From NCBI GenBank assembly GCA_045590755.1, contig JAZNRP010000006.1, positions 1 through 51,998 of the forward strand: DNA of 51,998 nt. The letters run 5' to 3'. Below the pieces are notes generated by a model. That model was not told the origin of the DNA and did no database searches. It worked only from the letters and a program-made list of their open reading frames with translations. Below, piece by piece: positions 34,065 through 42,191 of the stretch. How positions within the stretch are numbered: the stretch's first letter is position 1; every line of letters begins with the position of its first letter. The translations under genes and the position numbers were made by a program. This DNA comes from SIG565 sp045590755 (GTDB lineage: Bacteria; Bacillota; Clostridia; Oscillospirales; Acutalibacteraceae).

Positions 34065-35597
34065 ATGAAAAAACCTATTGTTTTAACAATAATGGACGGT
34101 TTTGGATTTAACGATACTACGGTTGGTAATGCTATTCATTCAGCGTCTACCCCTGAGCTTGATTATATCTTCAAAAACTGTCCTACAACAAATATTGGCG
34201 CATCGGGTATGGATGTAGGTCTGCCAGACGGTCAGATGGGTAACAGTGAAGTGGGTCACACAAATATAGGGGCTGGCCGCGTTGTTTATCAAGAGCTTAC
34301 CCGTATTACAAAATCTATTAGTGACGGCGACTTCTTCACAAACGAAGCATTTTTGGGCGCAGTAGAAAACTGCAAAAAGAATGACTCTGCGCTTCACTTA
34401 ATGGGTCTTCTCTCTGACGGTGGTGTTCATAGCCATATTGAGCATATGTATGCTTTGGTGGAACTCGCTAAGAAAAACGGAATTTCCCGTGTTTATATTC
34501 ACGCTCTCCTTGACGGCCGTGATGTACCGCCTTCTTCTGCGGCAGATTTTATAGATGCTGCAAATAAGAAGCTACAAGAAATCGGTGTTGGTAAAATTGC
34601 CACCGTTCTTGGCAGATTTTACGGTATGGACCGTGACAACCGCTGGGAGCGTGTAAGTAAGGCTTATGCCGCCCTTGTGTACGGCGACGGTATAGTTACT
34701 GACGATGCCGCTGCGGCAGTTCGTGAGTCTTACGAGCAGATTGATGAAGACGGTAAGAATATTACCGACGAGTTTGTTTTACCGACAGTAATAGACGGCA
34801 CCGAAAGAATTAAGTCGGGGGACAGCGTAATATTCTTCAACTTCCGTCCCGACAGAGCACGAGAAATCACCCGTACCTTTGTAGATGATGATTTTGATGG
34901 CTTTAATCGTATAGGCGGCAGACAGAAGGTATACTATGTTTGTATGACACAGTATGATGCATCTATGCCTAATGTTACAGTGGCATTCCGTCCGCAGACG
35001 CTTGATAACACCTTGGGTGAATATCTTGCTAAAAATAATATGACACAGCTTCGTATTGCCGAGACAGAAAAGTATGCCCATGTAACCTTCTTCTTTAACG
35101 GCGGCCGTGAAGTTGAATTTGCAGGCGAAGACCGTATACTTGTTGCATCCCCAAAGGTTGCAACCTACGATTTACAGCCTGAAATGAGCGCCGACCCCGT
35201 ATGCGATAAGGTATGTGAAGCAATTGAAAGCGGCAAATATGATGTTGTTATACTTAACTTTGCTAACTGCGATATGGTAGGACACACAGGTGTGTTTGCG
35301 GCGGCCGTAAAGGCGGTAGAAACCGTTGATAAATGCGTTGGTAGGGTAAAGGCGGCTACTCTTAAAATGGGTGGCGTAATGCTACTTACTGCTGACCACG
35401 GTAATGCCGACAGAATGCTTGATACCGACGGCTCACCCTTTACCGCACATACAACAAATCCCGTTCCGTTCTCGGTAATCGGTAAGGAATGTGAACTGCG
35501 TGAAGGCGGCAAGCTTTGCGATATTTCACCGACTATTATTAAGCTGTTAGGTCTATCTCAACCTGATGAAATGTCAGGCGAATCAATTATAAAATAA
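34065..35597 (+). CDS. gpmI: 2,3-bisphosphoglycerate-independent phosphoglycerate mutase
   Basis: A 510-residue iPGM of the alkaline phosphatase superfamily. The N-terminal metal Asp is in TIMDGFGF and the nucleophile Ser61 is in GNSEVGHTNIGAGR. HALLDGRDVPPSS, the FFNFRPDRAREIT segment and a C-terminal TADHGNAD motif supply further Mn ligands. It converts 3- to 2-phosphoglycerate. ATG 34065 is chosen because AAGGTG is its SD; the GTG at 34056 is part of that SD. Confidence 0.97.
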   Translation: MKKPIVLTIMDGFGFNDTTVGNAIHSASTPELDYIFKNCPTTNIGASGMDVGLPDGQMGNSEVGHTNIGAGRVVYQELTRITKSISDGDFFTNEAFLGAVENCKKNDSALHLMGLLSDGGVHSHIEHMYALVELAKKNGISRVYIHALLDGRDVPPSSAADFIDAANKKLQEIGVGKIATVLGRFYGMDRDNRWERVSKAYAALVYGDGIVTDDAAAAVRESYEQIDEDGKNITDEFVLPTVIDGTERIKSGDSVIFFNFRPDRAREITRTFVDDDFDGFNRIGGRQKVYYVCMTQYDASMPNVTVAFRPQTLDNTLGEYLAKNNMTQLRIAETEKYAHVTFFFNGGREVEFAGEDRILVASPKVATYDLQPEMSADPVCDKVCEAIESGKYDVVILNFANCDMVGHTGVFAAAVKAVETVDKCVGRVKAATLKMGGVMLLTADHGNADRMLDTDGSPFTAHTTNPVPFSVIGKECELREGGKLCDISPTIIKLLGLSQPDEMSGESIIK

Positions 35598-35600
35598 TAA

Positions 35601-35640
35601 AAATACCGCAGACAAGGAACTTGTCTGCGGTATTTTTACT
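35601..35640 (+). terminator. Terminator of pgk-tpiA-gpmI
   Basis: A perfect 16-bp stem, loop GAA, ending in TATTTTTA. It is roughly symmetric, so it can also serve the convergent lipoprotein gene. Confidence 0.92.
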
Positions 35641-35696
35641 TATAAAACTGCGTTCGGCTCAAAATTTGCAAAGCATTAGCAAACAGTAAGCGCCTT

Positions 35697-36431
35697 TTAT
35701 TTTTTCTGCAAAGATTTTGCAGCGTTCAATTCTGCTTCAACTTCGTTTAAGGAAATCTGTTTTTCCTCGGCACCGTAAAAATTTGGTTCATCTTCGGGAA
35801 CATATCTTGAAAACTTATTGTTTGTGCAGACATATCTTCCCATAAATGCTCCTATTTCTGTATATACACCATTTGGAAATGGTGGCTCATTACTTATTGG
35901 CGCAGATAGGAAAAGCAAATACTTGGCACCTACTGTTAGTTCGGACGTTCCCATAAAATCTGTTTTAAGAACAGTGTTATTGATTTGTTCAGCAGTATAG
36001 CTTGAAAATTTACCCTTTCCAAAAACTTCAATATGCTTTGAAAGTCGGGCATATCCGCCAGCGGTTAATACTGATATTAAATCATTTTCTTCTATGTTTC
36101 CCTTATAAACATTCTCAACGGCAAAAGTATATATGGTATTACCAACTCCGCTGTTGTCAAAATAAGATATTTCTTTTACTGTTCCACAAACAACATTTTC
36201 CGAATCTGGATATAGTTCTTCTATATTGCTATATATTTTGGCAAAATCTGTACTTGATTTTAGTTCTATAACATTGCCAAAATCTTCCGGATTAAAAGTA
36301 TCTTCTACGGCAACCGTTTTATCAGTAAAGCGTGTCTCTGCAAGTGTTCCTTTATTGCTATTGCAACCAGTGCAACAAATTAAAAAAAGAGCAGAAATAA
36401 TTATAAAGCAAATAATATTCTTAGTCATCAT
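35697..36431 (-). CDS. Hypothetical lipoprotein
   Basis: About 244 residues. A signal peptide ends in a lipobox-like CTGC (the Cys in ICCTGCNSN), followed by a soluble domain with no family I recognise. Repeated beta-type stretches (VVCGTVKEISYF, YTFAVENVYKGNI, KYLLFLSAP) suggest a small beta-rich surface protein. I chose ATG 36431, just after GGAGG; ATG 36428 is equally possible, and the ATG at 36452 overlaps the upstream protease stop. It is probably co-transcribed with the matrixin-like protease. Confidence 0.75.
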   Translation of the reverse strand: MMTKNIICFIIISALFLICCTGCNSNKGTLAETRFTDKTVAVEDTFNPEDFGNVIELKSSTDFAKIYSNIEELYPDSENVVCGTVKEISYFDNSGVGNTIYTFAVENVYKGNIEENDLISVLTAGGYARLSKHIEVFGKGKFSSYTAEQINNTVLKTDFMGTSELTVGAKYLLFLSAPISNEPPFPNGVYTEIGAFMGRYVCTNNKFSRYVPEDEPNFYGAEEKQISLNEVEAELNAAKSLQKK

Positions 36432-36444
36432 TGATTCCTCCGTA

Positions 36445-37065
36445 TTAACCATAAAGATGGTTTATAGTTGCTAAATCAGTATAATGGGCTTTAGTTGCAG
36501 TTCTTCCATTTGCCAACTGTGTCATGATTCTACGGTGATCAGTTGAATGAGCTAAACCCATACAATGACCAAATTCATGAGCAATGGTTCCTTTTTTGTT
36601 CGAATCGCTAAGCTCGTTAAAATTAGATGTGTTTAAAATTATTTTTGTCCATTTATAGTTAGACGTTGGTACACCCATGTCTTGATTGGCTGTGTCAAAG
36701 AAAAAGGATTCTCCTACTACATAAAAATCGTGGGGATACATTTGTTTTTTATAAATATCAAAAACGGAACTACTCTGATTTGTAATTTGTCTTATTAAAA
36801 TTGATGTTGTTAACGTATCTGAAGTGTTGACCCATTCATATCTAACTTGCGATATCTGGTCAGTAAGTGAAGAAGCTGAAGAATCAATCCAATAATATCT
36901 TACATGGTCTCCATAACTTCCTACTCCGTTTATCAACTTTGCGTCATTAGACCAAGTTAAAAATCCATTGTGAGCAGATACCTTTAATGTTGGGAAAGAA
37001 AACATAGACATTAACACGCAAGCACAAGTAATGATTGAAATAATAAGTCTTTTTTTCTTTAACAT
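36445..37065 (-). CDS. Secreted matrixin-like metalloprotease (metzincin, M10)
   Basis: A 206-residue protein with a signal peptide (about 1-31). The zinc motif is HEFGHCMGLAH (His163, His167, His173, Glu164), followed by the Met-turn in RRIMTQ (Met181), so the metzincin set is complete. There is no cysteine-switch prodomain. It would cut proteins outside the cell; substrates are unknown. The SD is AGGAGG. It lies downstream of the M56/BlaI genes on the same strand and upstream of a lipoprotein. Confidence 0.87.
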   Translation of the reverse strand: MLKKKRLIISIITCACVLMSMFSFPTLKVSAHNGFLTWSNDAKLINGVGSYGDHVRYYWIDSSASSLTDQISQVRYEWVNTSDTLTTSILIRQITNQSSSVFDIYKKQMYPHDFYVVGESFFFDTANQDMGVPTSNYKWTKIILNTSNFNELSDSNKKGTIAHEFGHCMGLAHSTDHRRIMTQLANGRTATKAHYTDLATINHLYG

Positions 37066-37243
37066 CTTAAATTCCTCCTAATAGTTTTCAATTAAATATA
37101 TTTTTCGGAAACATTGGTAACACCTACTTTCATATATTATAGTTTAATTACACATAAATTAATTATTTTATGTTTTAATAAAATGTACATTAATCATAAT
37201 TACACTAACATATTAAATAAAACGTTTAAAAATGGTTTATTGC

Positions 37244-38518
37244 TTATTTCAGACATTTAAGCATCTCATAAATTTCATCCGACATAGCACAAAAGTAGTT
37301 TTCGTAGAGAAAAATCTTTTGTTTAAGACTGAAATATACCCTATAACCACAATCTATACATCCATCAAAATTAAAAGCGAGTCTGTCGACTGTGCGGTTA
37401 TCAACCCATTTTGCAGTTTCTAGTATAAGCATCAATTTCTCATATTCATTATGTTCTAATTTGGTTTTACTTGCAAAGTTTAATTGTTCATAAAGGTTTT
37501 GGTTATTCTCATTAATTGGTTCTTTATAGTAATATATGAAGCCATACCCGTGTGACATATAAACATCAGATTCACTGTTATTAATAGTGTTATTAAGATT
37601 GATGGAATTAGTTTCTGCCGAAACTAACGGTGCCCTTAAAAAGAGCAGCAATAAGCTTGCCGTGGCAACAAGAGATACTAAAACCAATATCATAGTGGGC
37701 TTTTTATATTTAACTACATTTTCTATACGACTTTTAACGCTTATTTCTCCAAAAGCTATGCGCCATGACGAAAATTTCTTATAGGTTGTGCTGCACACAA
37801 GTAATGCCTCTGAATACAGCCTTTTATACTCTGCATTTTTTTGCTTTATTACCCTTTCATCGCACGAAAGCTCTATGTCATTACAAAAAAGAAAATACGC
37901 GAGAAACACAAAAGGGTTAAACCAATGAAGTGATAGTAAAATAAAGCCCAATAACTTCCATATATGGTCGCCGTGCGATAAGTGAGAATTTTCATGGTCA
38001 ATTACGTACTGTAATTGCTCGTCATCAATAATAGACGGTAAATACACCTTAGGTTTTATTATACCGAATATAAATGGTGTTTGTATGTTATCGCAAATTC
38101 GATATCTGCTATTAAGCGTTATTGAAATATTCACCTTCTTTTTAAGGCGTATATAACTCACAACGAGATATACAAGTATTCCCGCAATGCCCACAAGCCA
38201 CACAACACACAAAACTTCTGAAATACTTATGCCTGATGGTGCGATGGGAGATATGGGTGTGGTGGTTGTGTTAGGTATGGGCATTTTGGACACATTTATT
38301 TTGGGGGTTGTGATTCCATCAATATTTACTTGCCGTACAATGCCTATTTTGCTCTCGATTTTAAACGGAAACACCAACCGTACCGCCACCAAAGACCACA
38401 TAATGATTCGTATCCATTTGGGTGAATTCTGCAACACTACGCGCAAAACAACCACCGCAAGTATAAGCCAGACCGATGCAATGCTTATATCGATGATGCT
38501 ATAAAACAAATTTTGCAT
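37244..38518 (-). CDS. M56 family membrane metallopeptidase (BlaR1/MecR1-like sensor)
   Basis: A 424-residue protein with N-terminal helices (about 10-30 and 37-52) and a helix near 102-122. A cytoplasmic-side zinc protease has VIDHENSHLSHGDH (His175, Glu176, His179). A further helix (near 275-295) leads to an external C-terminal domain of about 125 residues. BlaR1-type proteins sense an external ligand and trigger cleavage of a BlaI repressor. No penicillin-binding serine motif set is evident in the external domain, so the ligand need not be a beta-lactam. The start overlaps no gene and has a GAGG SD inside the end of blaI. Confidence 0.88.
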   Translation of the reverse strand: MQNLFYSIIDISIASVWLILAVVVLRVVLQNSPKWIRIIMWSLVAVRLVFPFKIESKIGIVRQVNIDGITTPKINVSKMPIPNTTTTPISPIAPSGISISEVLCVVWLVGIAGILVYLVVSYIRLKKKVNISITLNSRYRICDNIQTPFIFGIIKPKVYLPSIIDDEQLQYVIDHENSHLSHGDHIWKLLGFILLSLHWFNPFVFLAYFLFCNDIELSCDERVIKQKNAEYKRLYSEALLVCSTTYKKFSSWRIAFGEISVKSRIENVVKYKKPTMILVLVSLVATASLLLLFLRAPLVSAETNSINLNNTINNSESDVYMSHGYGFIYYYKEPINENNQNLYEQLNFASKTKLEHNEYEKLMLILETAKWVDNRTVDRLAFNFDGCIDCGYRVYFSLKQKIFLYENYFCAMSDEIYEMLKCLK

Positions 38519-38520
38519 AA

Positions 38521-38880
38521 CTAATCCTCAATGTGCTCAATCATCTTCTTGATTTCTACTATTTCTTCACTGCTTAACTTACGCCTGTTTGTAAAGGCGG
38601 CTATAAAACTCGGTAATGAGCCGTCAAATGTTTGGTCAACAAATTTTTCGCTTTGTATAGAATAAAACTCTTCTCTACCAATTTTTGTGACAACAATTCC
38701 TGATTTGTTTTCAAAAATACCCCTGTCACACAGTTTTTTCAGCACTGTATAGGTAGTGGATTTTTTCCACCCCAACTCTTTTTCACATATTTTTACAAGC
38801 TCGGGCGATGATAAGGGTGACGTGTTCCATACGATATTTGCAAAACGGGTTTCAACTATACCTAACTTTATTTCTTCCAT
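38521..38880 (-). CDS. BlaI/MecI/CopY family repressor
   Basis: A 119-residue winged-helix repressor: the WKKSTTYTVLKKLCDRGI recognition region (about 38-55), then a C-terminal dimerisation helix region. These proteins dimerise on dyad operators and are inactivated through an M56 partner, here the next gene. ATG 38880 is chosen because GGAGGG lies 6 bases upstream; ATG 38886 directly abuts it. A large double dyad over its promoter suggests autoregulation. Confidence 0.9.
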   Translation of the reverse strand: MEEIKLGIVETRFANIVWNTSPLSSPELVKICEKELGWKKSTTYTVLKKLCDRGIFENKSGIVVTKIGREEFYSIQSEKFVDQTFDGSLPSFIAAFTNRRKLSSEEIVEIKKMIEHIED

Positions 38881-38894
38881 TTTCATCCCTCCGT

Positions 38895-38942
38895 CAGTCT
38901 ATTGGTGATAGACTACAATTATAGTCTATCACCAATAGACTG
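38895..38942. promoter_or_regulatory. Double dyad operator of the BlaI-type regulator
   Basis: AGTCTAT-N5-ATAGACT occurs twice (38896-38914 and 38923-38941). The two are inverted relative to each other (TGGTG against CACCA spacers), giving an outer palindrome of nearly 48 bp. Confidence 0.85.
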
Positions 38943-38951
38943 ATTTGTCAA
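38923..38951 (-). promoter_or_regulatory. Promoter of blaI-M56
   Basis: Minus strand: TTGACA (38946-38951), 17-bp spacer, TAGACT (38923-38928). The second dyad covers the -10, and the first lies over the start of transcription. Confidence 0.65.
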
Positions 38952-39013
38952 GAAAAGTGTGGTATATTTTAGAAAATATATTATAATTTATTTACAAAAA
39001 ATGTAACCCAACG

Positions 39014-39184
39014 TGATATAATTTGTGTATCACATAAAATGAAATATAAAATGTTGGATTTAGCTTAAAACTCGCCAAAGAATAAATATGTTTCAAAAAT
39101 ATGGGCGACCGATGGTCGCCCATACAAAGTCAATATAAATTGCAAAAAGATAGGTCGGAAGCATTGCATCCGACCTATTTTTAT
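39014..39184 (+). ncRNA. Candidate small RNA in the blaI-eda intergenic region
   Basis: TGATATAAT (39014-39022) is an extended -10 on the plus strand. About 80 bases later comes a perfect stem, ATGGGCGACC-GAT-GGTCGCCCAT (39101-39123), and then a terminator hairpin with a T5 tract (39150-39183). No ORF fits. No good -35 is visible, so this remains a candidate. Confidence 0.3.
39144..39184. terminator. Bidirectional terminator downstream of eda
   Basis: ATAGGTCGG (39150-39158) pairs with CCGACCTAT (39170-39178), with T-rich tracts on both sides. It lies just past the eda stop. Confidence 0.8.
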
Positions 39185-39190
39185 AATATT

Positions 39191-39832
39191 TTATTTACGA
39201 TTTGCTTTAACGATTTCAACCGATTGTTTACAAAGCTCGGTTATTTCATCAAATTTACCGTTATCAATTAAATCGGCAGTTACCATATAAGAACCACCGC
39301 AAGCGCAGATTACAGGGCAGGAAATGTATTCACCAAGATTTTTAAGACCGATACCGCCTGTGGGCATAACCTTAAACATAGGGAAGGGTGCCGCCATAGC
39401 CTTAATTTTAGCAAGTCCGCCCGACTGCTCAGCAGGGAAGAACTTAAGCACCTTAAGGCCTAATTTGTAAGCGGTGTGATAATCGGTAGGTGTTGTGCAA
39501 CCGGGGAAAATATCAATGCCTTTTTCTTGACAGTAAACTACAATTTCAGGGTCAAGACCGGGGGTCACAATAAATTTAGCGCCCGCATTAATGGCTTCAT
39601 CAACCTGTGCAGTAGTCATAACAGTACCTGCACCTACAAGCATATCGGGGTATGCCTTGCTCATAAGCTCAATAGCCTTTGCGGCACCTGCGGCACGGAA
39701 GGTTACTTCTGCAACGGGAAGACCGCCGTCTACCAAAGCCTTTGCTAAGGGGGCTGCATCACGCTCAGGATTATTAAGCTTAATTACCGGAACTACACCT
39801 AATTCTGATACTTTATCTGATACAAAACTCAT
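39191..39832 (-). CDS. eda: KDPG / 4-hydroxy-2-oxoglutarate aldolase
   Basis: A 213-residue class I aldolase: the catalytic Glu42 in VAEVTFR, substrate loop GAGTVMT, and the Schiff-base Lys130 in VLKFFPAEQSGG. It splits KDPG into pyruvate and glyceraldehyde-3-phosphate and can act on related 2-keto acids from uronates. No Entner-Doudoroff dehydratase is nearby. ATG 39832 has the SD GAGGTG 6 bases upstream; the GTG at 39841 overlaps that SD. Confidence 0.94.
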   Translation of the reverse strand: MSFVSDKVSELGVVPVIKLNNPERDAAPLAKALVDGGLPVAEVTFRAAGAAKAIELMSKAYPDMLVGAGTVMTTAQVDEAINAGAKFIVTPGLDPEIVVYCQEKGIDIFPGCTTPTDYHTAYKLGLKVLKFFPAEQSGGLAKIKAMAAPFPMFKVMPTGGIGLKNLGEYISCPVICACGGSYMVTADLIDNGKFDEITELCKQSVEIVKANRK

Positions 39833-39862
39833 AAAAAACACCTCATAAAAATTACTAAATAA

Positions 39863-39891
39863 ATTATATAATATATTTTTGCTTTAGTCAA
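39863..39891 (-). promoter_or_regulatory. Sigma-A promoter of eda
   Basis: Minus strand: TTGACT (39886-39891), 17-bp spacer, TATAAT (39863-39868). Confidence 0.82.
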
Positions 39892-39903
39892 CCATCGTAC
39901 CGA

Positions 39904-41322
39904 CTAATTTTTGTGGCTTATATACTCATCAATTGCTTTAGCGGCATTTTTACCCGCACCCATTGCAAGTATAACGGTAGCAGCACCCGTTACGGCGTCC
40001 CCACCCGCAAAAACACCGGGGAGAGATGTCTGTCCCGTAGCGTCATCGGCTATAATTCCACCCCAGTCGTTAGTGGCAAGACCGTCAGTTGTAGATTTTA
40101 TAAGCGGATTTGGGGAAGTACCAAGCGCCATTATAACCGAGTCCACAGGGAGCACAAATTCGCTGTTTTCCTTTACAATGGGTCGGCGTCTGCCCGATGC
40201 ATCAGGCTCACCGAGAGTCATTTCCACACACCGAATTCCCGTAACAAAGCCGTTTCTCTGGTCTCTTTTATCGTTTTCATTTTGGTAACCCAAAATTTCT
40301 ACGGGATTTGTAAGTGTTTTGAAGATAATACCTTCTTCTATAGCGTGTTCAATTTCTTCGTGTCGGGCGGGAAGCTCTTGCATACCGCGACGGTATATTA
40401 TGTAAACCTCTGCACCCAAACGCTTGGCACAACGCGCCGCATCCATAGCAACATTACCGCCGCCGACAACGGCAACTCGAGCCGCTTTCTGTACGGGGGT
40501 ATCACTGTCGGGCAGATAGGCCTTCATAAGATTAATTCGTGTTAAAAATTCGTTAGCAGAGTAAACACCCTTTAGGTTTTCACCCGGTATTCTCATAAAT
40601 TTAGGCAGTCCCGCGCCCGAGCCTATAAACACCGCATCAAAGCCTTGCTCGTTCATTAATTCTTCAATAGAAGCGGTTTTGCCAATAACGGTATTGGTCT
40701 TTATTTCAACACCTAATTTTTTAAGTCCGTCAATTTCCTTTTCTACTATTTTTTTAGGCAGACGGAATTCGGGAATACCATAAACCAACACACCGCCCGC
40801 AATATGCAGTGCTTCAAAAACAGTCACCTTGTAACCCTTTTTAGCAAGCTCGCCCGCACAAGTAAGTCCTGACGGACCTGAGCCTATAACCGCCACCTTG
40901 CCATTTTTAGCGGTGGGCTTTAATATTTCTATATTAGTTAGTGTATTGTGATAATCGGCAACAAATCTTTCAAGTCGGCCTATTGCTACGGGCTCACCCT
41001 TAATACCGCGCACACATTTTTGCTCGCACTGTGTTTCTTGTGGACATACTCTGCCGCAAACTGCAGGAAGGGAAGAAGATATGGCAATTACTTTGTAGGC
41101 TTCTTCAAATTCGCCGTTTGCTACCTTTTCTAAAAAGGCGGGAATATCAATACCTACAGGGCAACCCGAAACACAAGGCTTGTGCCTACAGTTAAGGCAA
41201 CGCTGTGCTTCGTCAATTGCCTGCTGTCTTGTATACCCAAGCGCTACTTCACTGAAATTTTTATTTCTCACATTAGGGGACTGTACAGGCATTTCATTTT
41301 TTTGCATACTCATATTAGCCAT
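39904..41322 (-). CDS. nfnB: NfnB-like large subunit / NADPH-dependent glutamate synthase-type flavoprotein
   Basis: A 472-residue protein with an N-terminal iron-sulfur region (CLNCRHKPCVSGCP and CGRVCPQETQCEQKC). A first Rossmann fold has VIGSGPSGLTCAGELAKKG, and a second has VAVVGGGNVAMDAARCA. GVFAGGDAVTGAATVILAMGAG closes the FAD site. Next to an NfnA-like subunit this fits the bifurcating NADH-dependent ferredoxin:NADP oxidoreductase. The name gltA has been used for the same proteins, but no glutamate synthase large subunit is present. ATG 41322 has a GGGGGA SD and overlaps the nfnA stop. Confidence 0.9.
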   Translation of the reverse strand: MANMSMQKNEMPVQSPNVRNKNFSEVALGYTRQQAIDEAQRCLNCRHKPCVSGCPVGIDIPAFLEKVANGEFEEAYKVIAISSSLPAVCGRVCPQETQCEQKCVRGIKGEPVAIGRLERFVADYHNTLTNIEILKPTAKNGKVAVIGSGPSGLTCAGELAKKGYKVTVFEALHIAGGVLVYGIPEFRLPKKIVEKEIDGLKKLGVEIKTNTVIGKTASIEELMNEQGFDAVFIGSGAGLPKFMRIPGENLKGVYSANEFLTRINLMKAYLPDSDTPVQKAARVAVVGGGNVAMDAARCAKRLGAEVYIIYRRGMQELPARHEEIEHAIEEGIIFKTLTNPVEILGYQNENDKRDQRNGFVTGIRCVEMTLGEPDASGRRRPIVKENSEFVLPVDSVIMALGTSPNPLIKSTTDGLATNDWGGIIADDATGQTSLPGVFAGGDAVTGAATVILAMGAGKNAAKAIDEYISHKN

Positions 41323-42163
41323 TTTGCTGTTCCCCCTTAAACAAATTACAGGTGTCGGAGTGTTTCTGCCTTTCAAACGGCGCATAGATAGATGAACGGG
41401 CAATAGCTTCATCAAAATCTATTTCGTGTGCATCAAATTCGGGGCCGTCAACACAGGCAAAAACAGTTTTGCCGCCAACGGTTAGTCGGCAGCCGCCACA
41501 CATACCTGTGCCGTCAATCATAATCGGGTTCATAGAAGCCACGGTTTTAAGTGAGTATTCTTTAGTAAGTAAAGCCACAAACTTCATCATAACAAGTGGA
41601 CCGATGGTAATACAAACATCAAACTGCTCACCACTGTCTAATAACTGCTTTAAGGCATCTGTAACAAGGCCCTTGCTACCTGCAGTGCCGTCATCGCTCA
41701 TTAAAATAAAGTTGTCTGACACATTGCGGAATTCATCTTCCAATATAACCAAATCTTTATTTCTGAAGCCGACAATAGAAGTAACAGCACAGCCGTTTTC
41801 GTGTAGTTTTTTAGCAACGGGGTAGGCTATAGCAGAGCCCACACCGCCGCCGACAATAGCAACGCGCTTTAGTCCATCTGTCTTAGTAGCCTTGCCTAAG
41901 GGACCTACAAAATCGGCAATACAGTCGCCGCATTCTAAATGATTTAATTTTTCTGTAGTAGCGCCCACAATCTGAAAAATTATGGTAATGCTACCCTTTT
42001 CTCTGTCAAAATCGGCAATGGTAAGGGGGATTCTTTCTCCCTTTTCATCAACCCTTAAAATTATAAATTGACCGGGCTCTGCCTTTTTGGCAATTTCGGG
42101 TGCTTCGATGTCCATTAAAGTTACTGTGGGATTAAGCACCTTTTTTCTTAAAATTTTATACAT
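41315..42163 (-). CDS. nfnA: NfnA-like FAD/NAD-binding and [2Fe-2S] subunit
   Basis: A 282-residue protein of the dihydroorotate dehydrogenase electron-transfer family. It has an FAD domain (GQFILRVDEKGERIPLTI), an NAD domain (VAIVGGGVGSAIAYPVAKKL) and a C-terminal [2Fe-2S] cysteine set in GTGMCGGCRLTVGGKTVFACVDGP. With NfnB it would couple NADH and ferredoxin oxidation to NADP reduction. ATG 42163 begins the family N-terminus (MYKILRKK); a TTG at 42181 lies in the purine-rich SD region. Confidence 0.9.
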   Translation of the reverse strand: MYKILRKKVLNPTVTLMDIEAPEIAKKAEPGQFIILRVDEKGERIPLTIADFDREKGSITIIFQIVGATTEKLNHLECGDCIADFVGPLGKATKTDGLKRVAIVGGGVGSAIAYPVAKKLHENGCAVTSIVGFRNKDLVILEDEFRNVSDNFILMSDDGTAGSKGLVTDALKQLLDSGEQFDVCITIGPLVMMKFVALLTKEYSLKTVASMNPIMIDGTGMCGGCRLTVGGKTVFACVDGPEFDAHEIDFDEAIARSSIYAPFERQKHSDTCNLFKGEQQNG

Positions 42164-42191
42164 TAATTCATCTTCTTCCAAAGAATTTTAA

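Noticed and set aside
39904..42163. Glutamate synthase operon
   Set aside because: No large glutamate synthase subunit is present. The NfnA-like partner with a [2Fe-2S] site makes the bifurcating transhydrogenase the better reading.
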